Shown: positions 22,865 through 29,606, numbered from the stretch's first letter. The stretch is DNA of 43,830 nt from a virus (IMGVR_UViG_3300044675_005783:1-43830); one strand, 5' to 3'. Numbers and translations: made by a program. The notes: a model not told the origin generated them from the sequence alone.

Positions 22865-22892
22865 TATATCGTCAATCGGCAATAAAGACTTA
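22865..22892 (-). promoter_or_regulatory. Leftward promoter-like element B
   Basis: Aligned with promoters A and C, this copy keeps the spacer core (TCTTTATTGCCGATTG) but has weaker hexamers (TAAGTC and CGATAT). GATATA (22865-22870) may serve as -10. It sits upstream of the 22842 gene and may be a weaker or activator-dependent promoter. Confidence 0.45.
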
Positions 22893-23489
22893 GAACGGGG
22901 CGAATCGCGGCCGGCCCATAGTGGGGTGCCGGCGGAAACTTTCGGCGGCCGATCGCGGGACAAGCCACGAGCGGCCAATGCGTTGGCCGGGCACGCGGCC
23001 GGCCTTGACCAGTTGGCGGAGCCATTGCTCCGTCACGTCGGCCAGCATGGCCGCGGCCGGCAACGACAGGAGCTCGTCGGCCGTGGCCGGAGCGGCGGGG
23101 ACGATCTCCGCGGCGGCCCGGTCGATCGCCGCGGCCATAGTCTCGTCGGCCGTCGGGAGCACCGGCGCCGGAGCCGTCACGAGATCGTAGAGGGCGGCGG
23201 CGGGATCATCTTGGCCTAGTTCGGGAATGTCGGTATTGGCGAGCTCGCGGGCCACGTCGTCGAAAGCCCGCAGATTGGTCTGGTCGCCAATCGTGACGGC
23301 GTGCCGATTGGCCATCTTGAACGTGCCACCGTGGCGATGCCCGAGCGCAGCGTAGGCAATGCGGCGGGCTTCGAGCGTACGGGCAATGCCCATAGTTTCG
23401 AGCTCACGCATTTCGGAGTAGATCGCCCGCACGATCGACCAATCCAAGCCCATTTCCGCGGCGGTCTGCTTGTGTTGCTGAGTGTTCAT
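22890..23489 (-). CDS. Leftward regulator with C-terminal excisionase-like HTH
   Basis: 199 residues, the first gene of the leftward block, with SD GAGGAGAG before the ATG at 23489. The N-terminal 80 residues (WSIVRAIYSEMRELETMGIA, IAYAALGHRHGGTFKMANRH) are of unknown type. Residues 138-190 (LLSLPAAAMLADVTEQWLRQ, LVKAGRVPGQRIGRSWLVPR) are a helix-turn-helix with wing of the excisionase/MerR type, similar to the 20184 protein. It is a good candidate for control of the look-alike promoters A, B and C. Confidence 0.6.
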   Translation of the reverse strand: MNTQQHKQTAAEMGLDWSIVRAIYSEMRELETMGIARTLEARRIAYAALGHRHGGTFKMANRHAVTIGDQTNLRAFDDVARELANTDIPELGQDDPAAALYDLVTAPAPVLPTADETMAAAIDRAAAEIVPAAPATADELLSLPAAAMLADVTEQWLRQLVKAGRVPGQRIGRSWLVPRSAAESFRRHPTMGRPRFAPF

Positions 23490-23509
23490 CGCTTCTCTCC
23501 TCGCCAGTT

Positions 23510-23537
23510 ATATTACCATTCGGTCATATGAACGCAA
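23510..23537 (-). promoter_or_regulatory. Leftward promoter C with UP-like element
   Basis: Leftward TTGCGT (23532-23537), 16-bp spacer TCATATGACCGAATGG, TAATAT (23510-23515), with AAAAACTTTTTTTAGA just upstream. Same layout and spacer core as promoter A. It would transcribe the first regulator gene (23489) and the block behind it. Confidence 0.6.
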
Positions 23538-23869
23538 GGGCTGGAATCTAAAAAAAGTTTTTCGGGCAAATTTCTGGCCAGAATTCCGGCGGCCGCGAGT
23601 TTCGCCCGCGATATTTCCAACTGGACACTTTGGCGAAATCGAAAAACGCCATCGGCCATTCCCCCCGATAGCGGGGGCGTGCTCGTCCGTCGTGGCCGAT
23701 GGCCGCGGGATCGACCGCCGGGCCGGGCAGGATGGCCGACGGACGTGGCCACGAGCGGCGGCCGCGGCCACGAGCGGCGAGGGGCTCGAGCATCTGGCGA
23801 CGATGGACGGGCGACGACCTGCCCGGCCCGGCCGACGATGGCCGGCCATCCATCGGCGGCCATCGATGA

Positions 23870-23893
23870 GAGTATTTCGATTCCGAAATACTG
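23870..23893. repeat. Palindrome 1 built from the AGTATTTCG word
   Basis: AGTATTTCG (23871-23879), spacer ATTC, CGAAATACT (23884-23892): a 9-bp perfect inverted repeat. The next palindrome (23944-23967) shares 23 bases exactly with it. Confidence 0.85.
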
Positions 23894-23943
23894 GCCGGCC
23901 GTCGGGGCGCGGGGGGGTGGGTTGTCGGGCCGGCCGACGGCGC

Positions 23944-23967
23944 GAGTATTTCGATTCCGAAATACTC
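23944..23967. repeat. Palindrome 2 built from the AGTATTTCG word
   Basis: GAGTATTTCG (23944-23953), spacer ATTC, CGAAATACTC (23958-23967), extended by one C-G pair on each side. Same spacer as palindrome 1. The single half-site recurs 13 more times elsewhere, mostly inside genes. Confidence 0.85.
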
Positions 23968-23971
23968 GTTT

Positions 23972-24048
23972 CCCCCGCTGCGTGGGGGTGCGTTACCCCC
24001 GCTTGCAGGGGGTGACGCAAAACGCTACACCCCCCCCCGGCAGGGGGG
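23972..24048. repeat. Three consecutive C-run/G-run hairpins
   Basis: CCCCC (23972-23976) with GGGGG (23984-23988); CCCCC (23996-24000) with GGGGG (24008-24012); a run of nine C (24030-24038) with GGGGGG (24043-24048). The first two share similar loops (GCTGCGT, GCTTGCA). They could be terminators without U-tracts, or structured origin DNA. Confidence 0.6.
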
Positions 24049-24194
24049 TTCCTTCCGCCTCCTCCGCCGCCCTGCCCCCGGCTGCGAACTCCACTTTAGC
24101 GTCGAGTCCGTGCGCGCCCTGCCAAATTCTTCGACTGCTAGACCGAAAAACTTTTCACGCGTAGGATTCGACCCACCCAAACGAGGAGCGTGAA

Positions 24195-24626
24195 ATGATG
24201 CGAATTCTCGCGGTAATCGCCCTGCTTCTGCCGGCGATCTCGGCCGCCGACGAGCCGAAGCGGGCCGGAATGGTCGAAGCGAAAACCAAGGCCGTCGAGC
24301 CGAAGATCGACAAGGCCGTGGCGAGGATGCAGGCGGCAATCGCCCTGGTCGAAAACGACGAATGGCTCGCCGAAATCGCCCACGATGCCGCGACGACCGG
24401 CCGCTACAAGACCCCGAAGCTGCCGGACGGCGTGGTCGTGACCGTCATCATCCACGAATCGTCGGAAAAAAACCCTTTCGGCCGTATCCCGACGCCAAAA
24501 GCACTCGGAAACGGGGCCGAAATGATCCAAGTGGCGTACAAGGTGGCCGAGGGCAAGCGCGGCGCAAAGCGGGCGATCATGTGGGTGGACCGCCAAAAAA
24601 TCGACTACAAGCGACTCAGGCCGTAG
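24195..24626 (+). CDS. Secreted small protein, probable lysogenic conversion gene
   Basis: 143 residues behind SD GAGGAG, with ATG at 24195 or 24198. A Sec signal peptide is clear (MMRILAVIALLLPAISAADE, cleavage probably after SA or SAA). The mature part is basic and helical-then-beta (VEAKTKAVEPKIDKAVARMQ, PDGVVVTVIIHESSEKNPFG). It stands alone beside the integrase, facing it, the usual position of cargo genes expressed from a prophage. A role in envelope change or superinfection exclusion is a guess. Confidence 0.6.
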   Translation: MMRILAVIALLLPAISAADEPKRAGMVEAKTKAVEPKIDKAVARMQAAIALVENDEWLAEIAHDAATTGRYKTPKLPDGVVVTVIIHESSEKNPFGRIPTPKALGNGAEMIQVAYKVAEGKRGAKRAIMWVDRQKIDYKRLRP

Positions 24627-25518
24627 GGCGTCCTCTCGCCGGCGGCGGATCGACGCCTAGCGGCCGCGGAAACACGCGATTTCGGGCCACGATCGTGGGA
24701 TCAACGTAACTGTCGTAGGCGATGCGGCTGCCCGGGGCGTGGCCCAACTGGACGCTTGCGGCCCCCTGCTGCTGCAGTTCGCAGTCGGTCGAGCTCGAGC
24801 GGCGGAGCCACTTCCACGTCCCGGGCCGAATCCCGGCCTTGAGCACCAGGCGGTCGAGCTGGTCGAGGAACGTCTCCCGACTCGACGGCCACGGCGTCAC
24901 CAGCGGCCGTTGACATACGTCAAGCGATGCCCGAAGGGCCGCCATCGTGGCCTCCGAGAGCCGGAACGTGACGACGCGGCCCGTCTTGCTCTGCGTCCAC
25001 GAGGCGAACCCGTCCGGCCGGATCGCCGAGACGGGAATCGCGATCAGATCGCCCCACCGGACACCGGAATCCCAGGCGACGCGGACGGCGAGATCCCACC
25101 AGACGCTCCGGCGGAGCCCGCACTTGTGCCACCGCGGCAGCGTCCGGCAGGCCGCCAGCAACTTCTCGACCTCCTCGAGCGTCCAGCACTGGACGACCGG
25201 CCTCGCACAGCGGACGGAGCGAATCCGCCGCCCTGGCGGCTCGCAGAGCCCCTCGTCGGCCGCCGCCCGCCAGAGGGAGAGCACCTGGGCCTTCTTTGAC
25301 CGGACTGTGTACGGGCGTACAGTTGCCGCGTAATCGCGGAGCCACGCCGAGACGCTCTGCGTATCAAGTTCTTGGAGTGGGACAGGCCCACCCGCCCACC
25401 GCTCAAAAAGCTCCGCCGCCATGCGGTACTGGCGAAGCGTCTCGGGTCGGCAGTCGTGGAGCAGGCCGTAGTCGCGGGCGTAGTCGCCCAACGTGCGTGG
25501 GCCGGAGCGGCAATACAT
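24616..25518 (-). CDS. int: Integrase, tyrosine recombinase
   Basis: 300 residues. An N-terminal SAM-like DNA-binding domain (residues 10-95) and a catalytic domain with Arg154 in SGVRWGD, Lys178 in QSKTGR, KWLRR (Arg239, where the usual HxxR His is Lys), His260 in QLGHAPG and nucleophile Tyr271 in AYDSYVDP. It would join attP to a host tRNA gene. The attP candidate lies about 200 bases upstream of the start. No strong ribosome site is seen before 25518. It overlaps the end of the convergent 24195 gene by 11 bases. It resembles the second recombinase at 28239 in the LRRS motif and overall plan. Confidence 0.9.
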   Translation of the reverse strand: MYCRSGPRTLGDYARDYGLLHDCRPETLRQYRMAAELFERWAGGPVPLQELDTQSVSAWLRDYAATVRPYTVRSKKAQVLSLWRAAADEGLCEPPGRRIRSVRCARPVVQCWTLEEVEKLLAACRTLPRWHKCGLRRSVWWDLAVRVAWDSGVRWGDLIAIPVSAIRPDGFASWTQSKTGRVVTFRLSEATMAALRASLDVCQRPLVTPWPSSRETFLDQLDRLVLKAGIRPGTWKWLRRSSSTDCELQQQGAASVQLGHAPGSRIAYDSYVDPTIVARNRVFPRPLGVDPPPARGRPTA

Positions 25519-25841
25519 AGTCGTACGTCAAGGTTGTGCCCTCGCCTGGTCCGCCAGACCCGTCGAGGACTCCCCCACAGCGGCCATCCTGCCGCTGGGT
25601 GATATGGCCATCTTCCAGATGGTTTGCCTGCCGTCAAAACCCCCGCAAAACCCACAACGCCCCCCCCCCCCCCCCCGAGGGGGAGTTCGGTTCTGTAATG
25701 TTCTTTTTCAGGTCATGTAGCGCATCGGTCTACGGAACCGAAGGTAGCTGGTTCGAGCCCAGCGGGGTGTATTGCCGTCAGTGAACCCTACGGGTCGCGC
25801 GACGGCGAGGCAAATTGCGTAGAGTTCACGGAGGAATCCAA
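25519..25841. other. Non-coding gap holding attP and a poly-C run
   Basis: 323 bases between integrase and repressor. It contains a run of 17 C (25660-25676), an A/T-richer patch (25689-25710) and the tRNA fragment at 25718-25771, then the repressor leader with GGAGG at 25831-25835. Confidence 0.7.
25718..25771 (+). other. Probable attP core: 3' part of tRNA-Arg(ACG)
   Basis: The sequence folds as the 3' two thirds of a tRNA: anticodon stem TCGGT/ACCGA (25725-25729 and 25737-25741) around loop CTACGGA with anticodon ACG (25732-25734), T stem GCTGG/CCAGC (25747-25751 and 25759-25763) with loop TTCGAGC, then a 7-base acceptor strand GGGGTGT and discriminator A (25771). The matching 5' acceptor (ACACCCC) and the D-arm 5' side are absent, so it is not a working tRNA. 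A phage copy of a tRNA 3' end beside an integrase is the classic attP, which restores the host tRNA on insertion. Confidence 0.8.
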
Positions 25842-26075
25842 ATGGTCAGCAGGCACCCAGGCGGCAGGCCGCGGCAGATCAAGGTGTGCGAGCTCGGCAA
25901 GCGTATCGAGCAGATGGCGGCCACTCGCGGATGGAACCGCACCGACCTTGCTAGCCGTGCTGGCATCACGCCCGTCTCGATGTGGGCTCTGTGCGTCGGC
26001 AAGTCAAAGCCAAAGTTTGAAACGATCTGCAAGATTGCAGACGCTCTCGGCGTCCCAGTAACCAAGCTGCGGTAG
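25842..26075 (+). CDS. CI/Cro-type (XRE) HTH repressor, small
   Basis: 77 residues from ATG 25842, chosen for GGAGG seven bases upstream. After a basic arm (SRHPGGRPRQIKV) comes a standard XRE helix-turn-helix (LGKRIEQMAATRGWNRTDLA, SRAGITPVSMWALCVGKSKP, KFETICKIADALGVPVTKLR). There is no C-terminal peptidase or dimerisation domain, so it is Cro-like or a minimal repressor. It is next to a strong promoter with a candidate operator (26100-26144), which fits the genetic switch. Confidence 0.8.
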   Translation: MVSRHPGGRPRQIKVCELGKRIEQMAATRGWNRTDLASRAGITPVSMWALCVGKSKPKFETICKIADALGVPVTKLR

Positions 26076-26099
26076 ACGCTTTTTCAGAAAAATTATCTC

Positions 26100-26134
26100 C
26101 ACCTAAAAACTGCTGTTGACTGAGTTATTAGGTG
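26100..26134. promoter_or_regulatory. Candidate operator: CACCTAA / TTAGGTG
   Basis: Inverted repeat CACCTAA (26100-26106) and TTAGGTG (26128-26134), centred on the -35 box of the rightward promoter. Binding by the adjacent XRE protein would block that promoter. Confidence 0.5.
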
Positions 26135-26144
26135 TGCCTATGAT
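26116..26144 (+). promoter_or_regulatory. Rightward early promoter
   Basis: TTGACT (26116-26121), spacer of exactly 17 bp, TATGAT (26139-26144), in an A/T-rich patch that stands out from the surrounding DNA. It is the best sigma-70-type promoter in the window, placed just before the early rightward operon. Confidence 0.75.
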
Positions 26145-26255
26145 CCCCGCCATGCGATGCCGATGGGCGGCATCGCGACCACATGGCGAGGGACCGCCGG
26201 ATGGCACGCGACGCAGAGCAGCCGACGGCCGACCTCATTTCGCAAGGAGGCCGAA

Positions 26256-26471
26256 ATGGAAGCTGCAAGGATTGTCGGTCGACGGGGCGGGAAATACTCC
26301 GCTGCACCGGACCCCACGCTCGAGGAAATAGCCGAACGCTGCTTGGAAGTGCAGGCGGCCTGGAGCGAGAGGGAACGCCGGAACCGGGCCGGCATGACGG
26401 AATATCTGTGGCGGCCGCAGCGTATCGAATTCGATCTCGAGCGGCAGTGTGTGCTCGAGTCATTCAGTTAG
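26256..26471 (+). CDS. First early rightward protein, unknown
   Basis: 71 residues from ATG 26256 behind a strong SD (AAGGAGG); upstream in-frame ATGs lack one. Basic start (MEAARIVGRRGGKYSAAPDP), then a helical segment (TLEEIAERCLEVQAAWSERE) resembling a small DNA- or RNA-binding helix pair. No family recognised. Confidence 0.55.
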   Translation: MEAARIVGRRGGKYSAAPDPTLEEIAERCLEVQAAWSERERRNRAGMTEYLWRPQRIEFDLERQCVLESFS

Positions 26472-26815
26472 CCGAAAGCCTCGCCCGCCGCGCCCAGCTC
26501 TGCCAGGGGTGTGCCGCCAGTGCACCCCTGGCGAGTTGGGATTCGGCCCACCTTGATCTCGACCAGCGAATCTCGGCGGGCGACCCGGCCGCGATGTTCG
26601 ACGTGATCGTCGAGGCCATCTGGGAGTTGGGCGAAATCCGCGACGTGGTCGACCGCGACCTCGTCACCCCGTCGGGGCCGCTGGTGGGCGGCCGCGGAAC
26701 GCTGGCGAGGCTCGCGGAATTGCGGGAGCGGGCCGCGGGCGGTTTCGCCCTGTTCGCACAAGGAGACGGCGGGCTCGGAGGCCAGCCGGAGGGAGCCGCA
26801 GAGGAGCGGCGTTAG
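26447..26815 (+). CDS. Small protein, unknown; start uncertain
   Basis: 122 residues if it starts at GTG 26447, overlapping the previous gene by 25 bases. Helical, with LAESLARRAQLCQGCAASAP and MFDVIVEAIWELGEIRDVVD, and a Gly-rich tail. There is no good SD in front of the GTG, so translation is probably coupled to the upstream gene. Frame and composition look coding. Confidence 0.4.
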   Translation: MCARVIQLAESLARRAQLCQGCAASAPLASWDSAHLDLDQRISAGDPAAMFDVIVEAIWELGEIRDVVDRDLVTPSGPLVGGRGTLARLAELRERAAGGFALFAQGDGGLGGQPEGAAEERR

Positions 26816-26873
26816 CAGGATCGACAGCCGGCGAGCCAAGGCGGGCAAGCCGGCAGTTAGCAAGGAGGCGATT

Positions 26874-27101
26874 GTGCTGGTTCTGTCCAGAAAACCCGGC
26901 GAGTCGTTGGTGTTCCCCGACTTGGGCATCAGCGTGCTCGTCTGCGAAACGCGAGGCGACCGCGTTCGCCTGGGAATCATCGCCCCCGACGGCGTGATGG
27001 TCTTCCGCGATGAAGTCTTGCAGCGGATTCGTCTCGGCGAGCCGCTGCGTCAAAGGCCGTCCGATGGATCGGGCGGAAGGAGCGTGGCACCAAAGGAGTA
27101 G
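26874..27101 (+). CDS. csrA: CsrA, carbon storage regulator homologue
   Basis: 75 residues from GTG 26874 behind AAGGAGG. It begins (M)LVLSRKPGESLVF, has VRLGIIAPDGVMVFRDEVLQ and the other conserved CsrA positions, so both RNA-contacting strands (Leu-Ser-Arg-Lys at the start and Arg-Leu-Gly-Ile/Ala-Pro later) are present. The C-terminal tail of about 20 residues is basic and Gly/Ser-rich. CsrA dimers bind GGA motifs in mRNA leaders and block or stabilise messages. On a phage it may retune host metabolism or control phage leaders, many of which here carry AGGAG. Confidence 0.92.
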   Translation: MLVLSRKPGESLVFPDLGISVLVCETRGDRVRLGIIAPDGVMVFRDEVLQRIRLGEPLRQRPSDGSGGRSVAPKE

Positions 27102-27104
27102 GTC

Positions 27105-27332
27105 ATGGGCCAATGGGACTCTGAAATGCGGTCGGCGGTCGCCGTGAGGCTTCTCGCGAAGCACACGCGGACAACCGCGACGTTGATGGAGGTAATGCGG
27201 GCGGCGGAAAAGCTGGCAGCGGAAAGCCGGCCGATCGCCCGCGGGGTTTACGAGATCAAGCCGGAATCGCTCTTGAGCCTGCGGACATCGCTGGCGGCGG
27301 CCCGGCAACACATGGAAAGGATTTCACGATGA
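27105..27332 (+). CDS. Small helical protein, unknown
   Basis: 75 residues with SD AAAGGAG. Almost wholly helical (MRSAVAVRLLAKHTRTTATL, MEVMRAAEKLAAESRPIARG, LLSLRTSLAAARQHMERISR). Its stop overlaps the start of the RecA-like ATPase gene (ATGA), so it may be a partner of that ATPase. No family recognised. Confidence 0.55.
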   Translation: MGQWDSEMRSAVAVRLLAKHTRTTATLMEVMRAAEKLAAESRPIARGVYEIKPESLLSLRTSLAAARQHMERISR

Positions 27333-28246
27333 CAATTTCGATTCGCAAAGCGAAGCGGTCGGCAACCAAGCTGCGACTGCTCACCACCGGCCCCAGCGGC
27401 GCCGGGAAGACCTACGGCAGTTTGCTCGTCGCCAAGGGGCTCGGCTGCAAGAACATCGTCGTTATCGACACAGAGCAAGGCTCTAGCGATCTCTACGACA
27501 CGCTCGCCGATTTCAGTGTCATCGACCTCGCCCCGCCCTTCACGCCGGAGCGATATATCGAGGCGATCCAGACGGCGGAGCAGGCCGGGGCCGACTGCAT
27601 CGTCATCGACAGTATTTCGCACGAGTGGAACGGCAAGGGCGGCTGCCTCGAGCTCGTGGACGAGATCGCCAAGGCCAAGTTTCGCGGAAACACTTGGTCG
27701 GCCTACTCCGAGATCACGCCGCGGCACCGGGCATTCATCGACGCGATGCTGCGGTCGAGTGCCCATATCATCGCCACCGGGCGGGCGAAAACGGAAACCG
27801 CCCAAGTCGACGACGGGGGCCGCAAGAAGGTCGTCAAGTTGGGCATGAAGCTCGAAAGCCGCGACGGGGCGGAATACGAATTCACGCTCTGCCTCGACAT
27901 CGTCCACGACGGCCACTTCGCGGTGGCAAGCAAGGACCGGACGGGGCTTTTCGGCGGCGACCCGAAGCCGATCACGGAGGAAACCGGCCGACGGCTCGCG
28001 GCGTGGCTGGCCGGCGGCGAGTCTCGCCAGCCGGAGCCGGAGGCCAAGGGCGACGACGGTCTTTTCAAGAAGGCGGCCGACGCGATCGACGCGGCCGACT
28101 CCGTCAAGAAGATCGCCCCCATCTCGAAGCGGATCGACGCCCTGGTGGCCGACGGCACGCTCTCGAGCGAGCAGTGGTCGGCCCTCACCGACAAGGTCGA
28201 CGCCAAGCTCCGCGAGCTGACGGAAAGCGAGGCGTCGAATGTCTGA
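27329..28246 (+). CDS. RecA-like ATPase (AAA_24/Sak4-type recombination protein)
   Basis: 305 residues. Walker A GPSGAGKT at 21-28, an acidic VVIDTEQG at 44-51, Walker B CIVIDS with Asp94, and a DNA-contact region near residues 117-175 (NTWSAYSEITPRHRAFIDAM, IIATGRAKTETAQ). This matches short phage ATPases of the Sak4 kind, Rad51-like annealing proteins that work with an SSB, and an SSB-like gene lies 1.3 kb downstream. A C-terminal acidic helical extension follows residue 230. AGTATTTCG lies at 27611-27619. Translation is coupled on both sides. Confidence 0.85.
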   Translation: MTISIRKAKRSATKLRLLTTGPSGAGKTYGSLLVAKGLGCKNIVVIDTEQGSSDLYDTLADFSVIDLAPPFTPERYIEAIQTAEQAGADCIVIDSISHEWNGKGGCLELVDEIAKAKFRGNTWSAYSEITPRHRAFIDAMLRSSAHIIATGRAKTETAQVDDGGRKKVVKLGMKLESRDGAEYEFTLCLDIVHDGHFAVASKDRTGLFGGDPKPITEETGRRLAAWLAGGESRQPEPEAKGDDGLFKKAADAIDAADSVKKIAPISKRIDALVADGTLSSEQWSALTDKVDAKLRELTESEASNV

Positions 28247-29069
28247 GCACTACGAAAACTTCGTTGCCGTGGCCCGCGACTACCTTTCGCAGCGGAGCGT
28301 CTCGCGACACTACTCCGAGAACGTCACGCGGATCGCGACGCGGGCCGGGGCGATCTCAACGGAGCGGGTCAACGCGTTCCTCAAGGGGCGTCTCGAGCAG
28401 GTTTCCACCGTCACGGCCAAGGCCGAGCGGGTGGTTCTGCTCTCGCTCTGGCGGGCCGCCTACGAGGCCGGCAAGGTGAACGACCCGCCGCGAGGCGTGT
28501 TGCGGATCAAGGCGAAGCGGCCGCCCACGCGGGCGTGGACCGTCGAGGAAATGCGGCGGGCCATCGCCAAGACCGACGAGGTCCGCGGGCGAACCCTGCG
28601 GAACGGAGCCGATCTCGGTGCCTTCCTCAAGTGCTGGTTGCTGCTTGGCTACGAGAGCGGTGCCCGGCGGGGCGACATCTTCTCGTTCACGATCCAGCAC
28701 CTCGACGGCGACGTGCTCCGCTGGACGATGGCGAAGACGGGCGACCCGATGACGAAGCATCTGTCGCCGGCCTGCCTGCGGGCCTGCCAGGAAATGCTCG
28801 AGCAATCGCCCGATGGCAGCATCTTGGCCTGGGTCGTCCAGCGGCGTCGTGCGGCGATTCTGCTCAAGGAGCATCTGGACCGCTGCGGGATGGTGGGCTC
28901 AAGCAAGTTCCTGCGTCGCTCTGGGGCGACCCATATCGAGATTGAGTCGCCGGGCCTTGCCACCCGCCATCTGGGTCACAGGACGGCGGCGCTCGCCAGC
29001 CAGGCCTATCTCGATTGGGGCCAGATCCGCAAGTGCAGCCCGCAAACCCCCGTGCTGGTGGCGTCATGA
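28239..29069 (+). CDS. Second tyrosine recombinase
   Basis: 276 residues with N-terminal arm-binding helices (residues 1-75) and a catalytic domain: Arg143 in SGARRGD, Lys166 in AKTGDP, KFLRR (Arg226, with Lys in the place of the usual His), His247 in HLGHRTA and Tyr257 in QAYLDW. It sits inside the recombination operon between the RecA-like ATPase and SSB-like genes, overlapping the ATPase by eight bases, not beside an attachment site. It may resolve concatemers or dimers, assist excision, or be a domesticated copy of an integrase. Confidence 0.85.
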   Translation: MSEHYENFVAVARDYLSQRSVSRHYSENVTRIATRAGAISTERVNAFLKGRLEQVSTVTAKAERVVLLSLWRAAYEAGKVNDPPRGVLRIKAKRPPTRAWTVEEMRRAIAKTDEVRGRTLRNGADLGAFLKCWLLLGYESGARRGDIFSFTIQHLDGDVLRWTMAKTGDPMTKHLSPACLRACQEMLEQSPDGSILAWVVQRRRAAILLKEHLDRCGMVGSSKFLRRSGATHIEIESPGLATRHLGHRTAALASQAYLDWGQIRKCSPQTPVLVAS

Positions 29070-29413
29070 TGAACGACATCGAAAAGTCGCCTGCCAACAG
29101 GACGTTCCGCGAATTCATCGAATTCGAGGCGGCGCAGCACGACCCGCTCGACCGCGAGTTTGCGGTCAAGCGTATGTGCGGGCCGCGGGCCGTGAAGGGC
29201 TCGCCGCTGCCGCTGCCGGAGCTCACTGACGAGCAGATCGTCAAGTATGCGAAGTGGTTTTATCGCCACCTGCTCGATCTGCAGCAAACGATGGCCGACG
29301 ACGACAAGGGGACGTGGAAGCTCACGACCGTAAACGCGTGGCTCGGCGCCCGCACTGCGATCCAGTGGGCGGCAAGGATGAAACCAGAGGAGGAATCGGA
29401 TGCTGTGGCATGA
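29066..29413 (+). CDS. Small protein of the recombination operon, unknown
   Basis: 115 residues from the ATGATG at 29066, overlapping the previous stop. Helical and charged (FREFIEFEAAQHDPLDREFA, LTDEQIVKYAKWFYRHLLDL), with a C-terminal acidic tail (MKPEEESDAVA). No family recognised. Confidence 0.55.
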   Translation: MMNDIEKSPANRTFREFIEFEAAQHDPLDREFAVKRMCGPRAVKGSPLPLPELTDEQIVKYAKWFYRHLLDLQQTMADDDKGTWKLTTVNAWLGARTAIQWAARMKPEEESDAVA

Positions 29414-29606
29414 CCGATCGCGGTGGCAGGCCCGCCGCGAGGAGCAGGCGAAGAAGGTCGAGGCGATGACCGCGTTGATTGAGTCGTACAAGCGTGGCGA
29501 GCTCTCGTACACGCGGCTGGCAGACAAGATCGACGAGGTCGTGAACGGGGAAACCGACAGCATCGTGCGGGTCGGGGAAGCACACAAGTTGGAGATCAAA
29601 TCATGA
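29400..29606 (+). CDS. Small helical protein, unknown
   Basis: 68 residues, SD GGAGG. Basic helix at the start (RSRWQARREEQAKKVEAMTA), then ALIESYKRGELSYTRLADKI, ending DSIVRVGEAHKLEIKS. Overlaps its neighbours by 14 and 4 bases, so all of 27329-30109 is one translation unit. Confidence 0.5.
   Translation: MLWHDRSRWQARREEQAKKVEAMTALIESYKRGELSYTRLADKIDEVVNGETDSIVRVGEAHKLEIKS

Larger units (their letters stand above)
23490..24194. other. Divergent control region, non-coding
   Basis: 705 bases between the leftward block and the rightward 24195 gene. From left to right: promoter C with an A/T-rich upstream element, a G+C-rich low-complexity stretch (about 23640-23860) full of GGCC, GGCCATC and CACGAGCGGCG repeats, two palindromes built on AGTATTTCG (23870-23967), three C5/G5 hairpins (23972-24048) and the ribosome site of the 24195 gene. 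Open frames exist on both strands but lack starts with SDs and overlap these structures. A replication origin or partition/packaging site would fit here, unproven. Confidence 0.55.

Noticed and set aside
23520-24020. Open reading frames on both strands, including long Arg/Pro-rich ones
   Set aside because: They lack ribosome sites, have low-complexity composition and overlap palindromes and hairpins; GC-rich DNA opens such frames by chance.
25718-25771. A functional tRNA gene
   Set aside because: The 5' acceptor strand and D arm are missing; only the 3' part is present, as expected for attP.
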